Assembly: GCA_965227905.1 (NCBI GenBank)
Contig: OZ245780.1
Location: forward strand, 2,418,001 to 2,482,000
Direction of reading: 5' to 3'
Origin: CBDDHT01 sp965227905
GTDB lineage: Bacteria > Pseudomonadota > Alphaproteobacteria > Rhizobiales > Methyloligellaceae
Length of the DNA: 64,000 bases
Part shown: one piece after another, positions 17,499 through 27,077 of the stretch
How positions within the stretch are numbered: position 1 is the first letter of the stretch
Layout of the letters: the number at the start of each line of letters is the position of its first letter
The notes under the pieces: model-generated
What the model saw: only the letters and a program-made list of their open reading frames with translations
Database searches by the model: none
What the model was told of the DNA's origin: nothing
Made by a program: the position numbers and the translations under genes

Positions 17499-18680
17499 AT
17501 GACCTTGTGGATCATATTTGCAGGTCTTTCAGCGCTCGCTCTGACAGCGCTGCTTTGGCCATTGTGGCGTCGTGACCGGATTGCTGCATCGCGGTCTGCG
17601 TACGATGCATCTGTCTATCGTGACCAGCTCGACGAAATCGAAGCGGATTTCGAACGCGGTCTGATCGGTGAGCGCGAGGCTGAATCGGCAAAACTTGAGG
17701 TTTCGCGGCGACTCCTGGCAGCCGCTGATAAAGCCACCGGAGACGTGGAGACCACAAGCGAGACGGTTCCCAAACCGAGCCTTGCCGTTACGGCTGGGCT
17801 CGTTCTCGTACCTGTCGTCAGCCTTGGCCTCTATCTCGTCTTCGGATCGCCGCTGCTTCCCGGTCAACCCCATGCCGACCGTGTCGCGGCGCCAAGTGAA
17901 CAAAACTCGATCCAGGCGCTTGTTGCCAAAGTGGAGGAACGGCTTCGCGCAAATCCGGGCGATGGGCGCGGATGGGATGTCATAGCCCCAGTCTATATGA
18001 AAAGCCGGCGTTATCAGGATGCCGCCGAAGCTTATAAGAATGCGACACGCATTTTGGGAGTCAGTGCCAGTCGCCTGTCCGGTTATGCAGAAGCATCAAT
18101 TCTGGCGAACAACGGTATTGTCTCCGAAACAGCCAGTAAGGCCTATGAAAAGGCGTTGACGCTCGATCCGCGGCTTCTGAAAGCGCGGTTCTGGCTGGCG
18201 ATGGCGAAAGAGCAGGACGGCCGATTTGAGGAGGCCGCAGCGGCCTGGCGTGAAATGCTGCAGCACGGCAGCGAAGATGCCCGTTGGCGACCGGTTGTCA
18301 AAGAACGTCTGAGAGTGGCTGAGGCGAAAGTGCGCAGGGACGACGCAACGCCATCGACAGCACCGGATGCGAACAAGAGCGCTGAAAAGAACGAAGACGC
18401 AGCACCGCCTGGTCCCACACAGGAGCAAGTTGCAGCCGCATCGCAGATGTCTGCGGGCGACCGCGCAGCCATGATCAATCAGATGGTGGATGGTCTTGCC
18501 GCCCGTCTGAAAGACGATGGCAACGATCTAAAAGGGTGGCTTCGCCTAGTGCGTGCATACACGGTGCTGGGTAAGCGAGATGCCGCCGAAACCGCTCTCA
18601 CTGATGCGCGCCGCAATTTTGCGGGGAACGAGACTGCCTTGACCGAACTCAAAGCGCTCGCCGACAGTTTGGGGCTATGA
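17499..18680 (+). CDS. ccmI: Cytochrome c biogenesis protein CcmI
   Basis: A 393-residue protein; the ATG at 17499 is preferred over an upstream TTG four codons earlier. Two membrane spans (about 3-22 and 91-112) flank a cytoplasmic loop with the typical YRDQLDEIEADFERGLIGERE segment. The periplasmic part is built of TPR-like helices (about 140-260, DPRLLKARFWLAMAKEQDGRFEEAAAAW), an acidic/alanine-rich linker and a second helical domain. CcmI (CycH in rhizobia) holds apocytochrome c and presents it to the heme lyase complex. It heads a ccmI-ccmE-ccmF-ccmH operon, the cycHJKL arrangement of rhizobia. Confidence 0.93.
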   Translation: MTLWIIFAGLSALALTALLWPLWRRDRIAASRSAYDASVYRDQLDEIEADFERGLIGEREAESAKLEVSRRLLAAADKATGDVETTSETVPKPSLAVTAGLVLVPVVSLGLYLVFGSPLLPGQPHADRVAAPSEQNSIQALVAKVEERLRANPGDGRGWDVIAPVYMKSRRYQDAAEAYKNATRILGVSASRLSGYAEASILANNGIVSETASKAYEKALTLDPRLLKARFWLAMAKEQDGRFEEAAAAWREMLQHGSEDARWRPVVKERLRVAEAKVRRDDATPSTAPDANKSAEKNEDAAPPGPTQEQVAAASQMSAGDRAAMINQMVDGLAARLKDDGNDLKGWLRLVRAYTVLGKRDAAETALTDARRNFAGNETALTELKALADSLGL

Positions 18681-18789
18681 CTGGTAATCATGCTCACATG
18701 AAGGACGAATGGAGTCTGGAACAAATGTGTCGATTACGAACCAAGGCGAACCGACAAGCCAGTGAGGCTTTGCGCCGGACGGTCTTCCC

Positions 18790-19245
18790 ATGACGCGTAA
18801 GCAGAGACGTGGTGTGCTGATTGGGCTCTGCGTGGCCGTTCTTGCGGTCGCCGTCGGATTGGTGCTTTTCGCTCTTGAGGACAATATCGTTTTTTTTCAT
18901 AGTCCTAGTGATGTCGCAGAAAAGAAGATCACACCCGGACAGCGCTTTCGCCTTGGCGGTCTCGTTGCCAAAGGCAGCGTGAAGCGGGGAGAAGGCACGA
19001 CCGTGCGCTTTGCGATCACAGACACGGCAAAGACCGTGAATGTGTCGTTCACCGGTGTTCTTCCCGATCTCTTTCGCGAAGGGCAGGGTGTCGTAACCGA
19101 AGGCAAGCTCGATGCCGGTGGACTGTTTGTCGCCGACAATGTGCTCGCGAAACATGACGAGACTTATATGCCGCCCGAGGTAGCCGATAGCCTGCGCAAG
19201 CAAGGCGTCTGGCGCGGCGGCGAAGAGGAAAAGGCGACCAACTGA
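18790..19245 (+). CDS. ccmE: Cytochrome c maturation heme chaperone CcmE
   Basis: A 151-residue protein with one N-terminal membrane span (about 8-29) and a periplasmic OB-fold domain. The covalent heme-binding His122 lies in LAKHDETYMPPEV, with the conserved Tyr126. The FFHSPSDV and RFRLGGLVAKGSV blocks are typical. It carries heme from CcmABCD to CcmF/CcmH. A gap of 109 bases separates it from ccmI and 34 bases from ccmF. Length is normal. Confidence 0.96.
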   Translation: MTRKQRRGVLIGLCVAVLAVAVGLVLFALEDNIVFFHSPSDVAEKKITPGQRFRLGGLVAKGSVKRGEGTTVRFAITDTAKTVNVSFTGVLPDLFREGQGVVTEGKLDAGGLFVADNVLAKHDETYMPPEVADSLRKQGVWRGGEEEKATN

Positions 19246-19279
19246 TTCCGGGTCGCAAACGGCGAAAGGTTCGAATGCC

Positions 19280-21265
19280 ATGATTGCCGAAACTGGTCAT
19301 TTCGCACTCATCCTAGCGTTTGCTGTCGCTCTGGCGCAGATGGGACTACCCATCGCCGGCCATCTGAGAAGCGACGGAGCCTTAAGGGCTCTCGCGGTCC
19401 CGGCGGCAATCACGCAATTTGGCTTGCTCTCGATCTCGTTCGGTTGCCTGACAGCCGCTTATGTCATGTCGGATTTCTCTGTAGCCAATGTCTGGCAGAA
19501 TTCGCATTCAGCGAAGCCGATGCTCTACAAGGTCTCCGGTGTCTGGGGGAACCATGAAGGCTCGATGTTGCTCTGGGTCCTCATTGTCGGGCTCTTTGGT
19601 GCAGCCGTCGCGGCGTTCGGGCGCAATCTGCCTGATGATCTTAAAGCGAATGTGCTCGCCGTTCAGGCATCGATCGGCGCTGCATTCCTCCTCTTTATCA
19701 TCGCAACCTCCAATCCGTTTCTTCGCCTCGATCCGGCGCCATTCGAAGGGCAGGGCCTCAATCCAATTCTGCAGGATCCGGCGCTCTCCTTTCATCCGCC
19801 GTTTCTCTATGTCGGCTATGTCGGTTTTTCGATGGCCTTTTCGTTTGCCGTTGCGGCCTTGATCGATGGACGCATCGATGCGGCATGGGCGCGCTGGGTC
19901 CGTCCATGGACGCTGGCTGCCTGGATGTTCCTGACGCTCGGCATCTCCATGGGCTCATGGTGGGCCTATTACGAGCTTGGTTGGGGTGGCTGGTGGTTCT
20001 GGGATCCGGTCGAGAATGCATCCTTCATGCCCTGGATTGCAGGCACGGCGCTGCTGCATTCGGCACTGGTCATGGAAAAGCGTGATGCACTTAAAGTCTG
20101 GACGATCCTGCTGGCGATCGTAACCTTCTCGTTGAGTCTGATGGGGGCGTTCCTCGTACGCTCCGGTGTTCTCACATCCGTCCATGCATTTGCAGTCGAT
20201 CCGGAACGCGGCATCTTCATTCTGGCGATCATGGGTATCTTCAGTGGCGGTGCACTTGCGCTGTTTGCCTGGCGGTCGACCTTGCTTCGTCAGGGCGGTC
20301 TGTTTGCGCCAATCAGCAGGGAAGGCGGACTGGTTTTGAACAACCTGCTTCTCACGACGGCGTGTGCGGCGGTGTTGATCGGCACGCTCTATCCGCTGGC
20401 GCTGGAAGCGGTAACCGGCGACAAGATTTCCGTTGGACCGCCCTTCTTCAACGCGACATTCGGGCCCTTGATGATCCCGCTGCTGCTTGCGGTCCCATTC
20501 GGTCCGTTTCTGGCCTGGAAGCGCGGGGATATTTATGCGGCCGGGCAACGACTGCTCTTTGCATTCGGGCTTTCCCTGCTGGGAATCGCAGCAGCCGTAG
20601 CGCTTGCAGACGGCGGCCCTGTTTTCGCACCACTCGGCATCGGTCTTGGCGTCTGGCTCATTGCCGGAGCGTTCTCGGAAATCGGCTTTCGAGCGAAAGC
20701 ATTCCGGGCACCGGCCGAAGAAGTCTTCCGGCGGCTACGCAATCTACCACGATCGGCTTACGGAACGGCTTTTGCCCATGCAGGTGTCGGCGTGATGGTG
20801 ATCGGCATCATCAGTATGACAGCTTGGCAGCAAGAGAAGATCGTCGCCATGAAACCGGGCGATAGCGCGAGTATCGCAGGATATGACCTGAAGTTCGAAG
20901 GCGTGGCTCCAGCGCAAGGCCCGAACTACCGAGAGCAGATCGCCCTGTTCCGCGTGTCAAGCGAAGGTGCGGCGGTAACAGATCTCAAGCCCTCCAAACG
21001 CCAATATGTCGCGCCGGACAATGCGACATCGGAAGCCGGAATCCATGCGGCGTGGTCGGGTGATCTCTACACGGTCCTGGGGGACAAGCTGAACGATGGC
21101 GCTTATTCCATACGGCTGTACTTCAATCCACTGGTCAGGTTGATTTGGATCGGTACGGTGATAATGTTCTTTGGCGGTCTCCTGTCATTGACGGATAGGC
21201 GCCTGCGCGTTGGGGCACCACGGCGGGCAAAATCTCGTCGAGCGGCTCCAGTGGCTGCGGAGTAA
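19280..21265 (+). CDS. ccmF: Heme lyase subunit CcmF
   Basis: A 661-residue polytopic membrane protein with about 14 spans. The tryptophan-rich heme-binding WWD region is at about residues 235-252 (WGGWWFWDPVENASFMPW), and the conserved histidines in HEGSMLLW, LSFHPPFLY and AFAHAGVGVMVIG are all present. A large periplasmic loop precedes the last span. Together with CcmH and CcmI it attaches heme to the CXXCH motif of apocytochromes c. Only three bases separate it from ccmH. Confidence 0.97.
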   Translation: MIAETGHFALILAFAVALAQMGLPIAGHLRSDGALRALAVPAAITQFGLLSISFGCLTAAYVMSDFSVANVWQNSHSAKPMLYKVSGVWGNHEGSMLLWVLIVGLFGAAVAAFGRNLPDDLKANVLAVQASIGAAFLLFIIATSNPFLRLDPAPFEGQGLNPILQDPALSFHPPFLYVGYVGFSMAFSFAVAALIDGRIDAAWARWVRPWTLAAWMFLTLGISMGSWWAYYELGWGGWWFWDPVENASFMPWIAGTALLHSALVMEKRDALKVWTILLAIVTFSLSLMGAFLVRSGVLTSVHAFAVDPERGIFILAIMGIFSGGALALFAWRSTLLRQGGLFAPISREGGLVLNNLLLTTACAAVLIGTLYPLALEAVTGDKISVGPPFFNATFGPLMIPLLLAVPFGPFLAWKRGDIYAAGQRLLFAFGLSLLGIAAAVALADGGPVFAPLGIGLGVWLIAGAFSEIGFRAKAFRAPAEEVFRRLRNLPRSAYGTAFAHAGVGVMVIGIISMTAWQQEKIVAMKPGDSASIAGYDLKFEGVAPAQGPNYREQIALFRVSSEGAAVTDLKPSKRQYVAPDNATSEAGIHAAWSGDLYTVLGDKLNDGAYSIRLYFNPLVRLIWIGTVIMFFGGLLSLTDRRLRVGAPRRAKSRRAAPVAAE

Positions 21266-21268
21266 GGG

Positions 21269-21745
21269 ATGCGCCGACTTCTGATTGCGATTGTTTTCGC
21301 TTTTGCCCTGTGGGGACCGAATGGCGATGCGCTCGCAGTCGAGCCCGGCGAAATACTCAAAGATCCCGCGCTCGAACAGCGGGCGCGGGAGTTGTCGAAG
21401 GGGCTTCGCTGCCTCGTCTGTCAAAACCAGTCGATCGACGATTCGAACGCACCTCTTGCGAAGGATCTGCGCGTTCTCGTGCGGGAGCGGCTGACGGCGG
21501 GCGATAGCGATGATGAGGTCATCGATTTTGTCGTCGCGCGTTACGGTGAGTTTGTCCTGCTCAATCCGCGTCTGACGTATCAGACATTGGTTCTTTGGTT
21601 GGCGGCACCTGTCCTGCTGGTGCTCTCAATCCTCACGATCTATCTGGCTTACCGTCGTAGAGCACGCCAGACTCGGTCAAAATCGACTGAGAAGCTGACA
21701 CCGGAAGAGCAGGCTCGTTTGAACGAACTGCTCGAAGACAGTTGA
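21269..21745 (+). CDS. ccmH: Cytochrome c maturation thiol oxidoreductase CcmH (CcmL)
   Basis: A 158-residue protein with a signal peptide (about 1-23) and the redox motif GLRCLVCQNQS (Cys48, Cys51). A membrane span near 108-128 is followed by a basic cytoplasmic tail. CcmH reduces the disulfide of the heme-binding motif in apocytochrome c. It is the short alphaproteobacterial form, equal to CycL, without the fused TPR part found in Escherichia coli, which here is the separate CcmI. Last gene of the ccm operon. Confidence 0.95.
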   Translation: MRRLLIAIVFAFALWGPNGDALAVEPGEILKDPALEQRARELSKGLRCLVCQNQSIDDSNAPLAKDLRVLVRERLTAGDSDDEVIDFVVARYGEFVLLNPRLTYQTLVLWLAAPVLLVLSILTIYLAYRRRARQTRSKSTEKLTPEEQARLNELLEDS

Positions 21746-21747
21746 CC

Positions 21748-21776
21748 GATCCGTGATCGGATCATGCCGTTTCTTG
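21748..21776 (+). terminator. Possible terminator after the ccm operon
   Basis: GATCCG (21748-21753) pairs with CGGATC (21758-21763) over a TGAT loop, three bases after the ccmH stop. A pyrimidine-rich stretch (TTTCTTGTCTT) begins a few bases downstream. The stem is short, so efficiency is uncertain. Confidence 0.4.
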
Positions 21777-21862
21777 TCTTGCCCTTCTCTCGCAGTTGAT
21801 TGATTTTCCCCGAAACTTCCGAGAGCGCCAATCGACCTGGGCGCGAGATGAGGATCGGTCCC

Positions 21863-23095
21863 ATGGCGAAATCTTCCGAAAAACTGACATTTACTGGTGC
21901 AGATGGGCAGGCCCTGGCTGCCAGGCTTGATCGACCGAACGGGAAGCCGCGTGCCTATGTTCTCTTCGCTCACTGTTTTACCTGCTCGAAAGACATCTTC
22001 GCGGCATCGCGAATTGCCGGTGAGTTGTCGGCGCGCGGCTTCGCGGTTCTTCGATTCGATTTCACTGGCCTTGGTATGAGTGAGGGTGAGTTTGCGAATA
22101 CGAACTTCTCTTCGAATGTCAGCGACTTGTTGCAGGCGGTGGCATATCTCCGGGAAGAGCATGAAGCGCCGTCGATTCTTGTCGGTCATAGTCTGGGCGG
22201 CGCAGCGGTCCTTGCTGCTGCACCAGACGTGCCTGAAGTGAAAGCCGTCGCGACCATAGGGGCACCGTCCGATGCGGATCATGTCGTGCACAATTTTGCT
22301 GCGCATATGGAGGAAATCGAAACCACCGGCGAGGCCGAGGTCGCGCTGGCCGGCCGAAGTTTCACCATCAAGAAACAGTTTCTGGATGATCTCAGGGCTC
22401 AGAGCGTCCGCGATCGGATCGCCGGCATGCGCAAAGCGCTACTCGTCTTTCACGCGCCGCGCGACGAAACCGTCGGTATCGATAATGCCGCCGACATTTT
22501 CCAAGCGGCCAAGCACCCCAAGAGCTTCATATCGCTCGACAATGCCGATCATCTCCTGAGCCGGCGGGAGGATGCGGCTTATGTGGCGGAAGTGCTGACG
22601 GCCTGGGCATCCCGCTTCATCGCATCCAGCGGAAATGACGGTCGATTGCCATTTCCCGGTCCGGACGGTGAGGTCAGTTCGGCAAATACCGGTGAGGGCA
22701 AGTTCCAGCAGGAAGTTGTTTCAGGTGGCTATCGGTTCCTGGCCGACGAGCCAGTCAGCTATGGCGGATTCGATTCTGGGCCTTCGCCTTATGATTTCCT
22801 GAGTACGGCGCTAGCGACTTGTACATCCATGACACTGAAAATGTACGCAGACCACAAAGGCATCGCTTTGGATTCTGTGGCCGTCCATGTTCGTCACGGC
22901 AAGGTTCACGCTAAGGATTGTGCCGATTGCGGCGAAGGTCGAGAGGGACGAATCGATCGATTTGAGCGCGAACTCGAACTTCAAGGAGCGTTCGATGACG
23001 CGACCCGCGAGCGCCTCGTTGAAATTGCGGATCGCTGTCCGGTCCATCAAACCATGGAAAAAAGCTCTGTCGTCGTCACAAAACTCAAAGATTAA
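21863..23095 (+). CDS. Bifunctional alpha/beta hydrolase - OsmC family protein
   Basis: A 410-residue two-domain protein; the ATG at 21863 is used, with alternatives at 21848 and 21800. Residues about 1-245 form an alpha/beta hydrolase with the nucleophile elbow GHSLGG and an acid/base region near NADHLLSR. Residues about 270-405 form an OsmC/Ohr domain with CTSMTLKMYADHK and DRCPVHQTME, the two redox cysteines of peroxidase-type OsmC proteins. OsmC domains reduce organic hydroperoxides using a reactive cysteine pair. The fusion is known and recurrent in proteobacteria, but why a serine hydrolase is joined to a peroxidase is unclear. It stands alone between the ccm operon and degP. Confidence 0.9.
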   Translation: MAKSSEKLTFTGADGQALAARLDRPNGKPRAYVLFAHCFTCSKDIFAASRIAGELSARGFAVLRFDFTGLGMSEGEFANTNFSSNVSDLLQAVAYLREEHEAPSILVGHSLGGAAVLAAAPDVPEVKAVATIGAPSDADHVVHNFAAHMEEIETTGEAEVALAGRSFTIKKQFLDDLRAQSVRDRIAGMRKALLVFHAPRDETVGIDNAADIFQAAKHPKSFISLDNADHLLSRREDAAYVAEVLTAWASRFIASSGNDGRLPFPGPDGEVSSANTGEGKFQQEVVSGGYRFLADEPVSYGGFDSGPSPYDFLSTALATCTSMTLKMYADHKGIALDSVAVHVRHGKVHAKDCADCGEGREGRIDRFERELELQGAFDDATRERLVEIADRCPVHQTMEKSSVVVTKLKD

Positions 23096-23318
23096 AACTG
23101 GTCCATCTGTGACCCGTTGTTAGAAAGATTAGTATTATCAATGCCTTGTCGCTTGATTCTCAGTTGTTTTCGGGGCTGGCGATTACAAAAAATTAATGGC
23201 CCAGACAGAGCGCCGTAAGGTGCGGCTCCCTATATATCGGGACAGAACCGGCGCCATTCGGACGCTGGCGATAGCAGCACCCATTATTCGACATCGAATA
23301 AAGAGAGGAATTCATTCG

Positions 23319-24857
23319 ATGAACCATCCTAACACTCAGCACAATGCAAGTGGTCGTTCGCCCTGGCGTACGCCATTGGCATTGGCAGCCGCCGGTATTC
23401 TCGGCGCTGGCATCATGGGGGCCACCGTTGGCACCGATGCGCCTTTCACGTCCGCCCAAGCCGAGACGGCCAAGACTTTCGATTCCCCGATGGGGCGCGC
23501 CCCGTTGTCCTTCGCCGACTTGGTGAAATCGGTTCGGCCGGCCGTGGTCAGCATCAACGTAAAAAATGGCGCCAAGAAATCTCGTGGCAGTTTCAACGAG
23601 AACGGACGCAGCCTGCCTCAGCTTCCGAACGACCATCCGCTTCATGACTTTTTCGAGCGGTTCAATAAAGATTATGGTGGAAAGAAGCGGTCGCCACGCT
23701 CCCGGCCGAGCCTGGCACAAGGATCCGGTTTCATTATCTCAGCCGATGGATTTGCTGTCACAAATCATCACGTGATTGATGATGCCAGCACGATCATGGT
23801 GACGATGGATGATGGTACGAAGCTCGAAGCCGACCTGGTCGGAAGCGATTCCCGTACCGATCTGGCGTTGATCAAGATCAAATCCGACAAGAAGTTCAAA
23901 TTCGTCGAGTTTGCGACCAAGCAGGCTCAGGTCGGCGATTGGGTCCTGGCTGTCGGAAATCCGTTCGGTCTTGGCGGTACAGTGACGGCCGGCATCGTGT
24001 CGGCACACAACCGCGATATCGGCTCCGGACCTTATGACTATCTGCAGATCGACGCCGCGGTGAATCGTGGCAACTCAGGTGGTCCTGCCTTCAATCTTGA
24101 AGGTAAGGTGGTTGGGGTCAATACGGCAATCTTCAGCCCGAGCGGCGGCAATGTCGGTATCGCTTTCGCTGTTCCCGCAGCCCTTGCAACAAATGTCATT
24201 GAACAGCTCAGAGAGCATAAGGCTGTTGCGCGTGGCTGGCTTGGCGTCACGATTCAGAATGTGACGGACGATCTGGCTGAGAGCGTTGGTCTCGACAAAC
24301 CCCGAGGCGCCATGGTCACGAACCTGTCCCAAGGTGGACCCGCGACCAGATCCGAGATGGAAGTCGGCGACGTTATTTTGAAGGTCGATGGCAAGCCAAT
24401 TGCGGACTCGCGGGATCTTGCTCGCAAAATCGCAGCTTACCGACCGAATACGGACGTCGATGTCACGGTCCTTCGTGATGGCAAGGAACGCGGTGTCAAG
24501 GTCGAGCTTGGTCTCTTCCCCGGTATGAAGCAGCTTGCTGCGCTCCAAAAGAATGTCGAGCCTGAGGTCAAGGAGATGAACGATCTCGGCCTCGCACTGG
24601 CCCCGGCCAGGGAGCTCGCGGGTGCTGGCGACAAGGGTGTTGTGATCACCGATGTCGATCCGGAAAGTGGAGCGGCAGAGAAGGGCCTGAAGGAAGGCGA
24701 TGTCATTCTCGAAGTTGCCGGCAAGAAAGTCTCGAATCCCGGCGACGTTGTTGAAGGCATCCGCAAAGCCAAGGATCGTGGCCGTAAAGCCGTGCTCCTT
24801 CGCATGAAGTCCGGCAAGCAGGTTCGCTTCGTCGCGCTGCCTTTCAAGAAGTCCTAG
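23319..24857 (+). CDS. degP: DegP/HtrA (Do) family periplasmic serine protease
   Basis: A 512-residue protease starting at the ATG at 23319 (AGAGAGGA upstream); the frame extends 41 codons further without signal features. A signal/anchor near residues 19-38 is followed by the trypsin-like domain with His151 (TNHHVID), Asp181 (RTDLALIKI) and Ser253 (GNSGGPAF), then two PDZ domains (about 285-375 and 400-505). It degrades or refolds damaged envelope proteins. In Sinorhizobium degP1 likewise follows the cyc (ccm) genes and precedes a two-component pair, the order seen here. A hairpin follows the stop. Confidence 0.94.
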   Translation: MNHPNTQHNASGRSPWRTPLALAAAGILGAGIMGATVGTDAPFTSAQAETAKTFDSPMGRAPLSFADLVKSVRPAVVSINVKNGAKKSRGSFNENGRSLPQLPNDHPLHDFFERFNKDYGGKKRSPRSRPSLAQGSGFIISADGFAVTNHHVIDDASTIMVTMDDGTKLEADLVGSDSRTDLALIKIKSDKKFKFVEFATKQAQVGDWVLAVGNPFGLGGTVTAGIVSAHNRDIGSGPYDYLQIDAAVNRGNSGGPAFNLEGKVVGVNTAIFSPSGGNVGIAFAVPAALATNVIEQLREHKAVARGWLGVTIQNVTDDLAESVGLDKPRGAMVTNLSQGGPATRSEMEVGDVILKVDGKPIADSRDLARKIAAYRPNTDVDVTVLRDGKERGVKVELGLFPGMKQLAALQKNVEPEVKEMNDLGLALAPARELAGAGDKGVVITDVDPESGAAEKGLKEGDVILEVAGKKVSNPGDVVEGIRKAKDRGRKAVLLRMKSGKQVRFVALPFKKS

Positions 24858-24870
24858 AAACGACAAAAGC

Positions 24871-24904
24871 ATGACGGCGCAGTCCAACCGGGTTGCGCCG
24901 TCAT
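24871..24904. terminator. Hairpin after degP
   Basis: ATGACGGCGCA (24871-24881) pairs perfectly with TGCGCCGTCAT (24894-24904) around a 12-base loop, starting 13 bases after the degP stop. The 11-bp GC-rich stem is strong but no T-run follows, so it may act as a partial terminator or as a 3' stabilising structure ahead of the response regulator gene. Confidence 0.5.
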
Positions 24905-24991
24905 CGTGAATTCACCATGACCGTCCATTCATCCCCCTCCATCCAATCGCCGGCTGACTCGAATCGGCGATCTCTACTAGACTGCCTCCCC

Positions 24992-25672
24992 ATGCGTGTC
25001 CTGGTTATCGAAGACGAGATGGAAACGGCTGCATTTCTGCAGAAAGCTCTGAAGGAATCGGGGCATCTTGCGGAGCATGCAGCCGATGGCGATGCTGGTC
25101 TCACCCTGGCACGTACCGGCGATTTCGATGTTTTGATCGTCGACCGGATGCTGCCGCGGCTGGATGGACTTTCAGTTATATCCACACTTCGCGAAGAAAA
25201 CGATTTGACACCCGCTCTGATTCTGAGCGCCCTGGGCGATGTTGATGACAGGGTCAAGGGATTGCGCGCAGGTGGGGACGATTACCTCACGAAACCTTAT
25301 GCATTCAGCGAGCTCTTGGCCCGCATCGAAGCGCTTGCGCGTCGCTCGGCGCCGGAAGAAGCGGTTACCAAGTATACCGTTGGGGACTTGATGCTTGATC
25401 GTCTGTCGCACAAAGTTAGTCGGGCAGGCGTTTCAATCACGCTGCAGCCGCGTGAATTTCGGTTGTTGGAATATCTTATGAAGCATGCTGGACAGGTGGT
25501 CACCCGGACGATGCTGTTGGAGAAAGTCTGGGACTATCATTTCGATCCGCAAACCAATGTGATCGACGTTCACATCTCCCGTTTGCGTGCCAAGATCGAC
25601 AAGAATTTCGACCGGCCACTCCTGCATACGGTGCGGGGCGCCGGGTACACGATCCGTGACCGCGCTGGCTAG
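24992..25672 (+). CDS. OmpR-family response regulator
   Basis: A 226-residue regulator starting at the ATG at 24992 (MRVLVIEDEME); the open frame upstream is non-coding in character. The receiver has Asp8/Glu9 in the acidic pocket, phosphoacceptor Asp51 (LIVDRMLP) and Lys101 (LTKPY). The winged-helix domain (about 128-222) has FRLLEYLMKHAGQVVTR and TNVIDVHISRLRAKID. It overlaps the kinase gene by 17 bases. It follows degP in the same direction, and comparable pairs stand behind degP in rhizobia, so control of envelope stress genes is a reasonable guess. Confidence 0.92.
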   Translation: MRVLVIEDEMETAAFLQKALKESGHLAEHAADGDAGLTLARTGDFDVLIVDRMLPRLDGLSVISTLREENDLTPALILSALGDVDDRVKGLRAGGDDYLTKPYAFSELLARIEALARRSAPEEAVTKYTVGDLMLDRLSHKVSRAGVSITLQPREFRLLEYLMKHAGQVVTRTMLLEKVWDYHFDPQTNVIDVHISRLRAKIDKNFDRPLLHTVRGAGYTIRDRAG

Positions 25673-27050
25673 GCTTTTCCGCACAACGACCTTCCGGCTA
25701 TCGCTGACCTATCTCGCGCTGTACGGAACCGCTGCGGCGATAGCGATCGGCTACATCTACTGGAATACGAATTTCCTTTTGACGCGCCAGCTTGATGAAA
25801 CCATTCAGGCGGAGGCGCGTGGCCTTGCGGAACAATACCAGTCCGGCGGCCTCACGAGCCTGGTCAACACGGTCGCCGATCGAACGCTGACGCCGGGCAA
25901 CAGTCTCTATCTGGTGACCGATGCATCCGGGCGCAGGCTCGCGGGAAATCTCGTTTCGGTCTCTCGTGACTTGTGGGACACCGTCGGCAGGGTCGAGTTC
26001 GCCTATACGCGTTCCGCTCAGAACGGCCCGGAAAAGCGACAAGCACTTGCATTCAACTTCCGACTGCCAGGGAGCTTCCGGCTTATTGTCGGTCGGGACA
26101 TCAACGACCGGCGCGAATTCCAGGCGGTGATCCGTGCCGCCCTTTTCTGGGGGCTCGGCGTGATGATCTTTGTCGGGCTGGCAGGTGGCTGGTTGGTTAG
26201 CCGCAAGCTGCTTGCGCGCATCGAGGCCGTGGCTGAGACCGGCCGCACCATCATGTCCGGCGACCTCACGCGGCGTGTGCCATTGCGGGGCTCGGGCGAC
26301 GAACTCGACCGTCTTTCCGAGAATCTCAACGTGATGCTTGATCGCATCGAACAGTTGATGACGGGACTTAGAGAAGTCTCTGACAATATCGCCCACGATC
26401 TGAAAACGCCGCTCAACCGCCTGCGCAATCGTGTCGAGGCTGCGCTGCGCGAGGATGCCGGCGAGGGCGCCTATCGCGACGCGCTGGAGCGAACGATCGA
26501 CGAAGCCGATGAACTCATCAAAACGTTCAACGCCTTGCTGAGCATCGCCCGCCTGGAGGCTGGGTCGGCAGGAGAAAGCATGGAGCGGATCGATATCGGT
26601 GGTCTGGTGCGCGATGTGGGCGAGTTGTATGAACCTGTGGCCGAGGAAGAAGGCTTTGGTCTGTCGGTTACAGCAGGCGAAGGACTCTATGCTTCCGGCG
26701 ACCGTCAGTTGCTGGGGCAGGCGCTGGCCAATCTGATCGACAATGCCCTCAAATATGCCAAGCAGGAGGAGGGGGGGCAGGAACGGCCTTCGATCGGTCT
26801 CGCCGCGGAGTGTCAGGACGCGCAGATCGAAGTGAGTGTCACGGACAATGGCGGCGGAATTCCCGAGAGCGAACATGCTCATGTACTGGAGCGATTCGTT
26901 CGGTTGGAAGAAAGCAGGTCGCGGCCGGGAAGCGGGCTCGGCTTGAGTTTGGTCGCGGCTGTTGCCAAGTTGCACGGGGGAAGGGTTCGTCTCGAAGACA
27001 ATGAACCGGGTCTACGTGTCGTGCTATCCATTCCCCAGGGGCAGCAATAG
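25656..27050 (+). CDS. Sensor histidine kinase, partner of the regulator behind degP
   Basis: A 464-residue inner-membrane kinase starting with GTG at 25656, inside the end of the regulator gene. Two spans (about residues 11-33 and 155-177) border a periplasmic sensor of about 120 residues. A HAMP domain (about 178-232) is followed by the H box SDNIAHDLKTPLNRLRN, an N box LANLIDNALKYA, the G1 box DNGGGIP and GSGLGLSLV. The layout is that of the EnvZ/CzcS-like HAMP kinases. The signal is not known. Confidence 0.92.
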   Translation: MTALARLFRTTTFRLSLTYLALYGTAAAIAIGYIYWNTNFLLTRQLDETIQAEARGLAEQYQSGGLTSLVNTVADRTLTPGNSLYLVTDASGRRLAGNLVSVSRDLWDTVGRVEFAYTRSAQNGPEKRQALAFNFRLPGSFRLIVGRDINDRREFQAVIRAALFWGLGVMIFVGLAGGWLVSRKLLARIEAVAETGRTIMSGDLTRRVPLRGSGDELDRLSENLNVMLDRIEQLMTGLREVSDNIAHDLKTPLNRLRNRVEAALREDAGEGAYRDALERTIDEADELIKTFNALLSIARLEAGSAGESMERIDIGGLVRDVGELYEPVAEEEGFGLSVTAGEGLYASGDRQLLGQALANLIDNALKYAKQEEGGQERPSIGLAAECQDAQIEVSVTDNGGGIPESEHAHVLERFVRLEESRSRPGSGLGLSLVAAVAKLHGGRVRLEDNEPGLRVVLSIPQGQQ

Positions 27051-27077
27051 AACTGCCTATACCGAAGCCGAGGGGGG

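Noticed and set aside
25698..26975. 425-codon open frame on the minus strand
   Set aside because: It lies fully opposite the sensor kinase behind degP, whose frame has clear kinase motifs. The antisense translation has no recognisable feature; long antisense frames are common in GC-rich genes.
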